Shown: positions 41,188 through 50,009 of the stretch, piece by piece
How positions within the stretch are numbered: the first letter of the stretch is position 1
Layout of the letters: each line of letters opens with the position of its first letter
Made by a program: the position numbers and the translations under genes
Notes under the pieces: generated by a model
Database searches by the model: none
The model's input: only the letters and a program-made list of their open reading frames with translations
What the model was told of the DNA's origin: nothing
Source of the DNA: CAYLLN01 sp964384375
Lineage (GTDB): Bacteria > Planctomycetota > Planctomycetia > Pirellulales > Pirellulaceae
Length of the DNA: 64,000 bases
Assembly: GCA_964384375.1 (NCBI GenBank)
Contig: CAYLLN010000019.1
Span: 34,015-98,014 of the forward strand
Reading direction: 5' to 3'

Positions 41188-41526
41188 ATGAAGAAAGTCG
41201 AAGCAATCGTCCGCCACTTCAAGCTCGAGGACATCAAGAACGCCCTGACCGAGCGGGGCGTGCAGGGAATGACTATCAGCGAGGTTCGCGGCTTCGGCCG
41301 TCAGAAGGGACACACCGAGATGTATCGCGGCACGGAGTATGCCGTCGATTTCGTGCCGAAGGTGAAGCTGGAGGTTGTCTGCTCGGATAAGAACCTGTCG
41401 CTCGTGATCGACACCATCATGCGAGCCGCCCAGACCGGGCAAATCGGCGACGGCAAGATTTTTGTCAGCGAGCTGGCCAACGTCGTCCGTATCCGGACGG
41501 GGGAAACGGGCGAGGACGCGCTGTAG
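41188..41526 (+). CDS. glnK: Nitrogen regulatory protein PII
   Basis: A 112-residue PII signal transducer that senses ATP/ADP and 2-oxoglutarate. The T-loop with the uridylylation site is present: Tyr51 in RGTEYAVDF. The second signature is TGQIGDGKIFV near residue 84. It lies between amt and glnD, fitting a GlnK-like role of regulating AmtB and being modified by GlnD; GlnB versus GlnK cannot be settled by sequence alone. The ATG at 41188 follows CGGGAGTGAATACCG. Confidence 0.95.
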   Translation: MKKVEAIVRHFKLEDIKNALTERGVQGMTISEVRGFGRQKGHTEMYRGTEYAVDFVPKVKLEVVCSDKNLSLVIDTIMRAAQTGQIGDGKIFVSELANVVRIRTGETGEDAL

Positions 41527-41548
41527 ATCCTGGGCCAAGCCGTAACGC

Positions 41549-44209
41549 ATGTCGCATGCCCCTCATCTCAGCCCGGCGGTCATCGCCGCCCGCGAGCAGC
41601 TTGCCGAGGGGCGCGAGAAGCTCCGCAAGCAGCACGCAGCCGGCTCGCCCGGCGTGCAGGTCTGCGCCCATTTCACTGACCTTCTGGAAGAGATCGTCGT
41701 CAACCTGTTTCGAGCAGCGCTGGCCGATCAGCCGGAACCCATCCAGAAGCAAATTGAGCCCAGCACGGCCCTTCTCGCCCATAGCGGCTTTGGGCGGCGC
41801 GAGATGGCGCCGTATTCCGACCTCGACCTGATGCTGCTGCATTCGTTTGCCAGCGAGCAGACAGTGCTCCCCTTGGTCCGGCGCTTCTCGCAGCATCTGT
41901 ACGACTTGTCGCTCGACGTTGGCTTCTCGGCTCGCACCCCGGCGCAGGCGTGTAGGCTGGCGATCGAGGACGCGACTGTTCTCACCTCACTTACCGAAAG
42001 CCGGCTGATTTTCGGCGACCAGACGCTCTACGAGCGATTCGACGGCCGCTTCCGCCGGATGACGCATCGCCGGATGCGGCGGCTGGTCCTGGCGACCGAA
42101 GCCGCGCGCCGCGAGGAGCGGAGCAAATTTGGCGAGACCGTCTTCCTGCTCGAACCCAATGTCAAACGCTCGCGCGGCGGCCTGCGGGATTTGCAGCTCA
42201 TTCGCTGGCTCGGCTTCATTCGCTATGGCGATGCCGAGTATGACGGCCTGTTTCAAGCCGGCCATTTGACGCGCGACGACGTGCGCGTGCTGAAGGATGC
42301 CCGCGACTTTCTGCTGTGGCTCCGTAACGACCTGCATTTTCATGCCGGCAAGGCGAGCGACCTGCTGGACCGGCCGGAGCAAGTGCGGCTGGCCGAACTG
42401 CGCCACTATCCACCTGTCGAGGGCCTGCTCCCAGTCGAGCAGTTCATGCGCGACTACTTCCAGCACACGACGGCGGTTCGCGAGATTGCCTCGCACTTTG
42501 CTGCCGGCGCTCGTCCGCGACCGCTCTGGAAGTGGTTCGTCGAGCCCCTCTTCAGCCATCAGTTCGAGAGGGACTTTCGTGTCGGGCCGACGGCGATTTC
42601 GGCCACGAAGCGAGGCAAGGCAAAGCTCAAGGGGGATCTGGCTGAAGTGCTGCGGCTGCTCGACCTTGCGAACCTGTCGAACAAACGGATCGACCACGAC
42701 ACGTGGCAAACGATTCGCACGGCAATGAAGGAGCGCGGCCCGGCCGACCCCAGCCAGCCGCTCCCCAAGGAGGTGCGCGAGCGGTTTCTGTCGCTGATGT
42801 CGCAGCCGCCGCGGCTGGCCGAATTGCTTCGCAAATTGCACGAGCTGCGCGTGCTCGAGCAGATCATCCCGGCGATGTCGCACACCCGCGGCCTCTTGCA
42901 GTTCAACGCGTACCATCGCTACACGGTCGATGAGCACTCGCTCCGCGTCGTCGAAATGCTCACGGCGTTGCAGCAGGATATGAGTGTGCCGGGAGAGGTG
43001 TATCGCTCGCTCAAGAACAAGCGGACCGTGCATCTGGCCGCCCTAATTCACGACTTGGGCAAGGGATATGTCGAGGATCACAGCGAGGTCGGCTTTCGAC
43101 TGGCGGATGAGACGGCCCGGCGGCTCGGCCTGCCGGAGGACGAAGCGGAGACGCTCAAGTTCCTCGTCCACAAGCACTTGCGGATGTCACACCTGGCCCA
43201 GCAGCACGACATTCACGACAACAACGTCGTCGTGCCGTTTGCCGTCGAGGTCGGCTCGCCCGAGCGGCTGAAGATGCTGTACGTGCTGACGCTCGCGGAC
43301 CTGGCGGGGGTCGGGCCGGGCGTCCTCAACGAGTGGAAACGGGAGCTGCTGACGGACCTTTACAGCCATACGCTGCAGATTCTGGCGAGCGATTCCCCCG
43401 CCGATGCCGCCAGCGAGCGGCTGGCCGACCGCCGCGAGCAGGTGCTCGCCTTGGCCCGGCGGCTGGAGAGCGTCGGCTGGTGGGAGACGCAGATCGTCTC
43501 GCTGCCGGCGAGCTGCCTCTTCGCCGCGCCGCCGCAGCAGATCGTGACCGAACTCGAACGTCTGCGGAAGCTGCCGCATCGCGACGCAGCCACTTGGGCC
43601 CGCCACTTGCCCGAGCGCCAGGCCGTCGAATACACGATCGGCACTTACGAGGAGATCACCCCCGGTATCTTCCACAAGCTGACCGGGGCGCTTTCGGCCC
43701 GCCGACAGCAGATTCTTTCGGCCGACATCAATACGCTCGCCGAGGGGCTCGTCCTCGACCGGTTCTACGTGCAGGATCTCGACTTTGCCGGCCCGCCGCC
43801 GCGCGAGCGGATGGATGAAGTGGGGAATGCTCTCGTCGCCGCGCTTAAAGACGCCAGCGGCCAGCCCCCCGTGTTTCAGAAGCTGTGGCAAGAGCGGTCG
43901 CAAACGGCAACGCAAACGATCCAGCACCTGCCGACGCGGGTGACGATCGACAACAGCACGGCCGAGAAGTTCACGATCATCGCGACCTTCGCCTACGACC
44001 GCTTGGGCCTGCTCTACGCCATCTCGCGGACGCTGTTTGAACTCGGCCTCTCGGTGAGCAAGGCGAAGATCGGCACGCACCTCGACCAGGTCGTCGATGT
44101 CTTCTACGTGACCGACCAGCAAACTGGTGGCAAGATCGTGGACGACCGCCGCCTGGCCGAAATCCGCCAGCGACTGATGGGGGCGATTGAGGAAACGGAG
44201 GCAAAGTAG
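41549..44209 (+). CDS. glnD: PII uridylyltransferase / uridylyl-removing enzyme
   Basis: An 886-residue bifunctional nitrogen sensor. The nucleotidyltransferase site is GFGRREMAPYSDLDLMLL, with Asp91 and Asp93. The central HD domain, which removes UMP, has AYHRYTVDEHS and LIHDLGKGYVEDHSE. Two C-terminal ACT domains bind glutamine; the second is seen in FAYDRLGLLYAISRTLFELG. Length matches the family. The gene starts 22 bases after the PII stop, so the enzyme and its substrate are co-expressed. It converges on the threonylcarbamoyl-AMP synthase gene across about 120 bases of repeat. Confidence 0.95.
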   Translation: MSHAPHLSPAVIAAREQLAEGREKLRKQHAAGSPGVQVCAHFTDLLEEIVVNLFRAALADQPEPIQKQIEPSTALLAHSGFGRREMAPYSDLDLMLLHSFASEQTVLPLVRRFSQHLYDLSLDVGFSARTPAQACRLAIEDATVLTSLTESRLIFGDQTLYERFDGRFRRMTHRRMRRLVLATEAARREERSKFGETVFLLEPNVKRSRGGLRDLQLIRWLGFIRYGDAEYDGLFQAGHLTRDDVRVLKDARDFLLWLRNDLHFHAGKASDLLDRPEQVRLAELRHYPPVEGLLPVEQFMRDYFQHTTAVREIASHFAAGARPRPLWKWFVEPLFSHQFERDFRVGPTAISATKRGKAKLKGDLAEVLRLLDLANLSNKRIDHDTWQTIRTAMKERGPADPSQPLPKEVRERFLSLMSQPPRLAELLRKLHELRVLEQIIPAMSHTRGLLQFNAYHRYTVDEHSLRVVEMLTALQQDMSVPGEVYRSLKNKRTVHLAALIHDLGKGYVEDHSEVGFRLADETARRLGLPEDEAETLKFLVHKHLRMSHLAQQHDIHDNNVVVPFAVEVGSPERLKMLYVLTLADLAGVGPGVLNEWKRELLTDLYSHTLQILASDSPADAASERLADRREQVLALARRLESVGWWETQIVSLPASCLFAAPPQQIVTELERLRKLPHRDAATWARHLPERQAVEYTIGTYEEITPGIFHKLTGALSARRQQILSADINTLAEGLVLDRFYVQDLDFAGPPPRERMDEVGNALVAALKDASGQPPVFQKLWQERSQTATQTIQHLPTRVTIDNSTAEKFTIIATFAYDRLGLLYAISRTLFELGLSVSKAKIGTHLDQVVDVFYVTDQQTGGKIVDDRRLAEIRQRLMGAIEETEAK

Positions 44210-44229
44210 TCGCCGAGCTACGGCTTTGC

Positions 44230-44310
44230 CTGGGTGGCTGTGGTTCGCGAAGTGAACCACAGCGTATGGGCATCCATTGCCGGGGTCGGCTGCGCCGGCC
44301 ACAACCACCC
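44230..44310. repeat. GGGTGGCTGTGGTT-AACCACAGC repeat
   Basis: CTGGGTGGCTGTGGTTCGCG with GAAGTGAACCACAGCG, followed by GGCTGCGCCGGCCACAACCACCC. It is the same family as 39271-39340 and 45339-45427 and lies between convergent glnD and the threonylcarbamoyl-AMP synthase gene. Confidence 0.7.
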
Positions 44311-44331
44311 GAGCCCCTCCCCTGCCCTGTT

Positions 44332-45267
44332 TCAGTCTCTCTTCCCTGCCGCTTTACGCAGGCGATCGACGATTGCCGCACCGATGCCGGTTTCTGGCGG
44401 GAGTGTGGCGAGGATCACGTCGCAGCCGGCGGAGTCAGCCTGGCGGAGAAGCGAATAGATTTCGCGGGCGAACTGTTGGAGGTCAGTTGGAGGAGACAGA
44501 ACGACGACGCGATTGCCTGCGGCCGTCAGCGCCTGCGCTCGCGATGCGAGTTCGCTGGCAGCTACAAGTTCGACAATCGCTCGCGGAGCATAGTGGCTTT
44601 CGAGGCTGCCGGAGACGCGCGGGGCGTCGGCCTGCGAGTCTTCCATCGCACTTCCTAGGACTCGCTCGATTTGCTCTGCCGTGATGCCCCCGGGGCGGAG
44701 TATCGCTGGCTGGCCGCGCGTGACATCGACGATCGTCGATTCCAGGCCGACTTGACACGGACCACCGTCGAGGATGATGTCCACGCGGCCGTCGAGTTCG
44801 CTAAACACGTGATCCGCCGTCGTCGGGCTGACCCGGCCAAAACGATTGGCTGATGGGGCGGCAATCGCACCGCGAAACTCCGTGAGCAGCCGTTGGGCCA
44901 CTGGATGACCGGGCACGCGCAGGCCAACGGTGTCGAGCCCGCCGGTCACTAGATCGCTCGCTTTGCTCGTGCGGCGGACAATCAGCGTCAGCGGGCCAGG
45001 CCAGAATGTCTTGGCCAATGCCGAGGCCGCGGGAGGGATCTCCGCGGCCCAGTCCTGCAGCATCGTCGCGCTCCCTAAATGCACGATCACTGGATGGTCG
45101 GCCGGACGCTCCTTAGCGGCAAACATGGCCTGCACGGCTGCCGAGTCTTCGGCATTGGCCCCCAGGCCATAGACCGTCTCCGTAGGAAACGCGACGAGTC
45201 CGCCACGGCGCAGCACGCGAGCAGCGCGGCGGACTCCGGCATCGTCGGCAGGCAGAGCTAGTGTCAT
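44332..45267 (-). CDS. tsaC: L-threonylcarbamoyladenylate synthase (Sua5/YrdC family)
   Basis: A 311-residue enzyme making threonylcarbamoyl-AMP for the t6A modification of ANN-decoding tRNAs. YrdC motifs: VAFPTETVYGLGANA, KERPADHPVIVHL, LIVRRT and APSANRFGRVSPT. The roughly 100 extra C-terminal residues after GITAEQIERVL form a Sua5-type tail, making it longer than plain TsaC. The ATG at 45267 begins the domain; upstream in-frame sequence on this strand is antisense to the cytochrome/DUF1549 gene and is not coding. Confidence 0.92.
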   Translation of the reverse strand: MTLALPADDAGVRRAARVLRRGGLVAFPTETVYGLGANAEDSAAVQAMFAAKERPADHPVIVHLGSATMLQDWAAEIPPAASALAKTFWPGPLTLIVRRTSKASDLVTGGLDTVGLRVPGHPVAQRLLTEFRGAIAAPSANRFGRVSPTTADHVFSELDGRVDIILDGGPCQVGLESTIVDVTRGQPAILRPGGITAEQIERVLGSAMEDSQADAPRVSGSLESHYAPRAIVELVAASELASRAQALTAAGNRVVVLSPPTDLQQFAREIYSLLRQADSAGCDVILATLPPETGIGAAIVDRLRKAAGKRD

Positions 45268-45338
45268 CCACTTGATTTTAGCAAGCAAAGGCCCGATTCG
45301 GCCGTAACGGGATTGACGATTCGCGTCATAGCAGGTTC

Positions 45339-45427
45339 GGGTGGCTGTGTTTGGCGACAGCCAAACACGGCAAACCTCACGATTGGAGCAACTAGCCGTG
45401 GTTTGCTGCGCAAACCACAGCCACCCA
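45339..45427. repeat. GGGTGGCTGTG...CACAGCCACCC repeat
   Basis: Outer arms GGGTGGCTGTG and CACAGCCACCC enclose two inner hairpins: TGTTTGGC-GAC-AGCCAAACA and GTGGTTTG-CTGCG-CAAACCAC. It lies in the 258-base promoter region between divergent genes and is the most complete copy of the family. Confidence 0.8.
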
Positions 45428-45525
45428 GAACGACAACCACCTTGCCAACTTGATTTACGCCTGCCGCGTCCGCCGACTAGAATACAACCTCCCGCCTGAA
45501 CACCCTCCCCTCCCCTGCCCCGCCT

Positions 45526-47892
45526 ATGACGCTGGCCGCTCGCCTGCCTCTCGCGCTGCTGCTGGTTGGTGCTGTCGCCGCTCGCGCGGACGAAACACCG
45601 CCATCGTTTCGCCAAGATGTGCTGCCCGTGCTGACGCGATTCGGCTGCAATCAAGGGGCGTGCCACGGGAAGCTCGCGGGGCAAAACGGCTTTCGGCTCT
45701 CGCTCCGCGGTTACGCTCCCGAATGGGATCACGGCTGGATCGCCCGCGAGTTCGATGGCCGACGAATCAACCGGGCCAGTCCGGCCGACAGCCTGCTGCT
45801 GAAGAAAATCTCCGGTCAAGTTCCGCACGGCGGCGGACGCTTGCTGCCGCCAGAGAGCCCTGGCTACAAAGTGCTCTCCGACTGGATCGCCGCGGGTTCG
45901 CCTGGACTTGTCGCGGACGAACCGTTGGTGGAGCAGATTGAGATTTCGCCCGGCGATCAAACGCTGCCGATCGGCCAAACAGCGCAACTCGCGGTGAAGG
46001 CCCGTTACACCGACGGCCGCGAGCGCGACGTAACGTGGCTCGCCAAGTTCTATTCCAACGACGAAGGGACACTCGAAGTCTCGCCGGAGGGAATCGTCAA
46101 GCCGCTCCGGCCGGGCGAGACAGCCGTTCGCGTTCATTTCGACGCGCTGGTGGCGGTAGTTTCGATCACGACGCCATTCGACCAGCAGGTTGATCCGCAA
46201 CTTTATGCCGAGCGGAAAAACGTCATCGACGAGCACGTGCTCGCGAAGCTGGCGGCACTGCACATCCCCCTGTCGGCCGCGTGCGACGATGCGACGTTCC
46301 TGCGGCGGGCGTATCTCGATGCCATCGGCACTCTGCCAACCGAGGCCGAAGCGACCCGGTTCCTGACCGGCACGGCGAGCGACAAACGGACACGGCTGAT
46401 CGACGAATTGCTCGAGCGTCCCGAGTGGGTCGATTACTGGACACTGCAACTTTGCGACGTGCTCCAGAATCGCAAAGAGCGGGACCACGACGTGCGCGGC
46501 ACGAAGGGGGTCCGCTCGTTCCAGGCGTGGGTTCGCGAGCAGCTCACGAAAAACCGCCCGTGGAACGAACTGGTGCGCGATGTGCTGACCGCCACCGGCG
46601 ATGCGTCCACCGTGCCGCAAATCGGCTACTACATCGTCACCGTGGGCGAGCACCGGCGGGCCGATGAATCGGAAGCGGCTGCCGCGGCTGCTCAGGCGTT
46701 TTTGGGTGCGCGTATCGGCTGTGCCAAGTGCCACAATCATCCGCTTGAAAAGTACACGCAGGACGACTATTACCACTTCGCGGCGTTCTTCGGCCGCGTC
46801 GGCTTCGACCGCAAGGAATGGAAGGACGGTGTGACGGTCCTCAAAGTCGCCACGGAGGACGAGCAGAATCGGATGCGGCAGATTGCCGAGCACGAGAAAA
46901 AGCTGTCCGAGCTGCAAGGGCAACTTATCGGCAAGAGCGGCGAGGAGGCGGCAGCCGTTCAGAAGCAGATCGACGAGAGGCAGAAGCAACTGGACGACGA
47001 ACGGAAGCGGCTGGACGAATCCCGCTTGCGTCCGGTAACGGTGAATCAGCCGCGAACGGGAAAGCAGCTTGCACCGCAGGGTCTCGACCGCGTGCTGGGG
47101 GCGATCGAGCCGGGGAGCGATCCGCGTGTGGCTCTTGCCAAGTGGATCACTGATCCGACTAACGAGCAGTTCAGCGGGGCGATGGTCAACCGGCTCTGGA
47201 AGCATTTCTTCTCGGTCGGACTCGTCGAGCCGGTCGATGACTTGCGGGCGAGCAATCCGCCGTCGAACCGACCGCTCTGGGACGCCTTGAACAAGGAATT
47301 CGTCACCAGCGGTTACAATCTGAAGCACGTGATGCGCCTCGTGATGAACTCGCGGACGTATCAGCTCGCGAGCACGACGCTGCCGGCGAATGCTGCCGAC
47401 CGGCGGTTCTATTCGCACTACTATGCCCGTCGGCTGCCGGCCGAGGTGCTGCTCGATGCGCTCAGCCAGGCGAGCGGCGTTCCCGACGAGTTCCCCGGCT
47501 ATCCGCTCGGACTGCGAGCCGTACAACTCCCCGATCCGGCAGTCGATTCGTACTTCCTGCGGCTCTTCGGCCGCTCCAGCCGCGTGACCGCCTGTGCCTG
47601 CGAGCGGATGGGAGACGTGACGCTGCCGCAGTTATTGCATCTGCAATGCGGCGACGGCCTCTTGGCGAAGCTCGGCCAGCCCGATTCGACGCTCAAGGCG
47701 TGGCTGGCTGCCGAAGCAGATGACAAAGTGGTGACACAGAAGATCTTCCTCGCCACACTGTCGCGTGAGCCGACGGATGTAGAACTGGCCGCGGTGCTGG
47801 AAGCGATTGCCGGCAACGAGAACCGTGAGGAGGCGCTGCGCGATCTGTTTTGGGCCGTCGTGAACGCCAAAGAGTTTGGATTCAACCACTAG
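45526..47892 (+). CDS. Planctomycete cytochrome c / Ig-like / DUF1549-DUF1553 protein
   Basis: A 788-residue exported protein. A signal peptide (LPLALLLVGAVAARA) is followed by a planctomycete-type cytochrome segment with CNQGACHG at residues 41-48. A bacterial Ig-like (BIG2) domain follows (YTDGRERDVTWLAKF), then DUF1549 (NVIDEHVLAKLAAL and TFLRRAYLDAIGTLP), a c-type haem motif CAKCH near residue 400, a Glu/Lys-rich coiled coil (about 445-505), and DUF1553 (MVNRLWKHFFSVGLV, LVMNSRTYQLAS). This family is greatly expanded in planctomycetes and is usually paired with DUF1501 genes, as here. A role in periplasmic redox or polysaccharide-related chemistry is assumed but unproven. Confidence 0.9.
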   Translation: MTLAARLPLALLLVGAVAARADETPPSFRQDVLPVLTRFGCNQGACHGKLAGQNGFRLSLRGYAPEWDHGWIAREFDGRRINRASPADSLLLKKISGQVPHGGGRLLPPESPGYKVLSDWIAAGSPGLVADEPLVEQIEISPGDQTLPIGQTAQLAVKARYTDGRERDVTWLAKFYSNDEGTLEVSPEGIVKPLRPGETAVRVHFDALVAVVSITTPFDQQVDPQLYAERKNVIDEHVLAKLAALHIPLSAACDDATFLRRAYLDAIGTLPTEAEATRFLTGTASDKRTRLIDELLERPEWVDYWTLQLCDVLQNRKERDHDVRGTKGVRSFQAWVREQLTKNRPWNELVRDVLTATGDASTVPQIGYYIVTVGEHRRADESEAAAAAAQAFLGARIGCAKCHNHPLEKYTQDDYYHFAAFFGRVGFDRKEWKDGVTVLKVATEDEQNRMRQIAEHEKKLSELQGQLIGKSGEEAAAVQKQIDERQKQLDDERKRLDESRLRPVTVNQPRTGKQLAPQGLDRVLGAIEPGSDPRVALAKWITDPTNEQFSGAMVNRLWKHFFSVGLVEPVDDLRASNPPSNRPLWDALNKEFVTSGYNLKHVMRLVMNSRTYQLASTTLPANAADRRFYSHYYARRLPAEVLLDALSQASGVPDEFPGYPLGLRAVQLPDPAVDSYFLRLFGRSSRVTACACERMGDVTLPQLLHLQCGDGLLAKLGQPDSTLKAWLAAEADDKVVTQKIFLATLSREPTDVELAAVLEAIAGNENREEALRDLFWAVVNAKEFGFNH

Positions 47893-47914
47893 CGACAGCT
47901 TTCGAGAGTCAGAG

Positions 47915-49222
47915 ATGCTCGATGTTCAGATTGGAAGAGCCAGTCGCCGCGATTTCCTCCGGGTCGGCACGATCGCGCCGCTCGGCTTGTCGCTGGCACA
48001 AGTCCTGGGAATGCAGCGCTCGCACGCGGCGGAAGCAGCACCCAAGCGGCGGGCCAAGTCGGTGCTGCTCGTGTATCTCGGTGGCGGCCTCTCGCATCAC
48101 GACAGCTTCGACATGAAGCCGGCCGCGCCTGAGGAAATTCGCGGCAAGTACAAGCCGATCGACACGAACGTGGCCGGGCTGCAAATCTGCGAGCTGTTGC
48201 CCAAGCTCGCGCAGTCGATGGACAAACTGGCCCTCGTCCGCTCCGGGGCACACAACAACGACCATCACGAAACGGCGACGAACTGGGTCCTATCGGGCCG
48301 CTTCGGCTCGGCCTTTGGCGAATATCCGGCAATCGGCGCGGTGGTCGCCCACGAAACGGGTTTCTCCGGACAGGTTCCGCCGTACGTCGCTGTGCCGCAA
48401 AATCCATCGTTCACGTGGGAACTTGGCCGCAGCGCGTTCCTCGGCGGGCGGTACGAGTCGTTCAAGGCGGGCGATCCGAATGTCGGCAACTACAAGGTCC
48501 GCGACCTGGCCCGCGGCACTCCGGTCAGCGAGCCGTCGCTCGCGCGGCGGAACAAGCTGCTCGCCGCAGTCGATTCGCTCGCCCGGCAGATCGACGGCAA
48601 CGATCAGCTCGCGACCTACGACGAATTCCAGCGGCGAGCCGCCGAGATGATTCTCTCGCCGCAGGCGCAAGCCGCGTTCGACATTGAACGCGAGTCGGCC
48701 GAGCTGCGCGACCGATACGGCCGCACGACGTTTGGCCAAAGCTGTCTGCTCGCCCGCCGCCTCGTCGAAGGGGGCGTCACGTTCGTCACCGTCAACTACG
48801 GCGGCTGGGACCACCACAGCAAGATTTTCGAGAACCTCGACAAGAAGCTGCCGGAATTCGATCAGGGCTTCTCGGCTCTGATCGGCGACATGCACGACCG
48901 AGGCCTGCTCGACGAGACGCTCGTCGTCTGCATGGGTGAATTTGGGCGCACACCGAAGATCAACAAAGACGCTGGCCGCGACCACTGGGGGCCGGCGGCA
49001 TCGCTGCTCTTTGCCGGCGCGGGAGTGAAGCCGGGGCAAGTGATCGGCGCGACCGACGAGACGGGCTCTTACGTGACGAAACGACCGTTCGCTCCGGCCG
49101 ACGTGGCGGCGACGATCTTCACGGCCCTGGGGATCGATCCGCGGAAGCAGATCCACACGCCAGACGGGCGGCCGCTGGAAATCCTCGATGAGGGGCGAGC
49201 GATTGAGGATTTGTATGGGTAG
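47915..49222 (+). CDS. Tat-exported DUF1501 protein
   Basis: A 435-residue protein of the alkaline-phosphatase/sulfatase-like DUF1501 family. A twin-arginine signal (SRRDFLRVG followed by a hydrophobic stretch to HAAEAA) directs folded export. Family motifs include LLVYLGGGLSHHDSFDMKP, VRSGAHNNDHHETATNW, a metal-site-like GGWDHHSKIFENLD, and GEFGRTPKIN. It follows the DUF1549/DUF1553 gene by 22 bases, the standard planctomycete pair, suggesting joint action outside the cytoplasm. The ATG at 47915 has TCAGAG upstream; a longer start would bury the Tat signal. Confidence 0.9.
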   Translation: MLDVQIGRASRRDFLRVGTIAPLGLSLAQVLGMQRSHAAEAAPKRRAKSVLLVYLGGGLSHHDSFDMKPAAPEEIRGKYKPIDTNVAGLQICELLPKLAQSMDKLALVRSGAHNNDHHETATNWVLSGRFGSAFGEYPAIGAVVAHETGFSGQVPPYVAVPQNPSFTWELGRSAFLGGRYESFKAGDPNVGNYKVRDLARGTPVSEPSLARRNKLLAAVDSLARQIDGNDQLATYDEFQRRAAEMILSPQAQAAFDIERESAELRDRYGRTTFGQSCLLARRLVEGGVTFVTVNYGGWDHHSKIFENLDKKLPEFDQGFSALIGDMHDRGLLDETLVVCMGEFGRTPKINKDAGRDHWGPAASLLFAGAGVKPGQVIGATDETGSYVTKRPFAPADVAATIFTALGIDPRKQIHTPDGRPLEILDEGRAIEDLYG

Positions 49223-49982
49223 TCGTCTAGGATTTTGGCTAACGATGGTCGCTGCGACGATCGCTGGCGTCATCGTCTCCGCCCGAGAGAAGCCCGAGCC
49301 GCCGCGAGTGATGATCGTTGCCCCGCTGGCGATTGCGCCGGGCGAAATGGCAAGCGTGCAACTGCGCGGAATGAAGCTCGATCAAGCGACCAAAGTGCGC
49401 ATCGAAGGCTCACTGGAACTGGCCGATTTGCCGATCAAAAAGAAAGAGAAGGCCGGCCCTCCGCCGCAGGTCGATGCGAAAGAGGCAGGCGATTCGCTCG
49501 TTGAAATCGAACTGAAGCTGCCAGAGAGACTTTCGGAACCAATCGTCAAGTTGATCGTCGAAACGCCGGAAGGGACCACCCAGCCGCATGAATTGATCGT
49601 CTTATCTAGCGACAAGCTGACGGTGGAGGGGGAACCGAACGAACGATTGGCCAAGGCCCAGCCGGTGGAATTGGGACGCACGATTCGGGGCGCGATCGGC
49701 CAGCAGCGGGACGTCGATGCCTACCGCATCGCGGGCAAAGCGGGACAGACGCTCGTGGCCGAAGTCGTCGCGGCCAGGCGTGGTTCGGTTCTCGACGGAG
49801 CGCTGACGCTCTACGACAGTCGCGGCGCGATCGTGGCCAGCGTTGATGACGGACCGGACGGCCGCGATCCTGTGCTCCGAACCGTTTTGCCGCGTGACGG
49901 CGACTACGTCCTGGTGCTGATCGACGCACAGGATCGCGGAGGCACGACGCATCCGTACTTGTTGCACGTGCGCAGCGAGTGA
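49215..49982 (+). CDS. Exported PPC-domain protein
   Basis: A 255-residue protein with an N-terminal hydrophobic export signal (LGFWLTMVAATIAGVIVSA). A first beta-rich half (APLAIAPGEMASVQLRG onward) is followed by a pre-peptidase C-terminal (PPC)-type domain: DVDAYRIAGKAGQTLVAEV, LYDSRGAIVASVDDG and LPRDGDYVLVLIDAQ. The start overlaps the DUF1501 stop by 8 bases, so it is translationally coupled and forms a three-gene unit with the two preceding genes. A binding or secretion-aid role is inferred. Confidence 0.75.
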   Translation: MGSRLGFWLTMVAATIAGVIVSAREKPEPPRVMIVAPLAIAPGEMASVQLRGMKLDQATKVRIEGSLELADLPIKKKEKAGPPPQVDAKEAGDSLVEIELKLPERLSEPIVKLIVETPEGTTQPHELIVLSSDKLTVEGEPNERLAKAQPVELGRTIRGAIGQQRDVDAYRIAGKAGQTLVAEVVAARRGSVLDGALTLYDSRGAIVASVDDGPDGRDPVLRTVLPRDGDYVLVLIDAQDRGGTTHPYLLHVRSE

Positions 49983-50009
49983 GGCGAAATTGAGTTGCGG
50001 CGAGTTCCT

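Noticed and set aside
45268..47526. A long minus-strand open frame continuing upstream of the threonylcarbamoyl-AMP synthase
   Set aside because: It is antisense to the well-supported cytochrome/DUF1549 gene, has Arg/His/Pro-rich sequence with no family resemblance, and is a product of high GC codon bias. The synthase domain starts cleanly at 45267.
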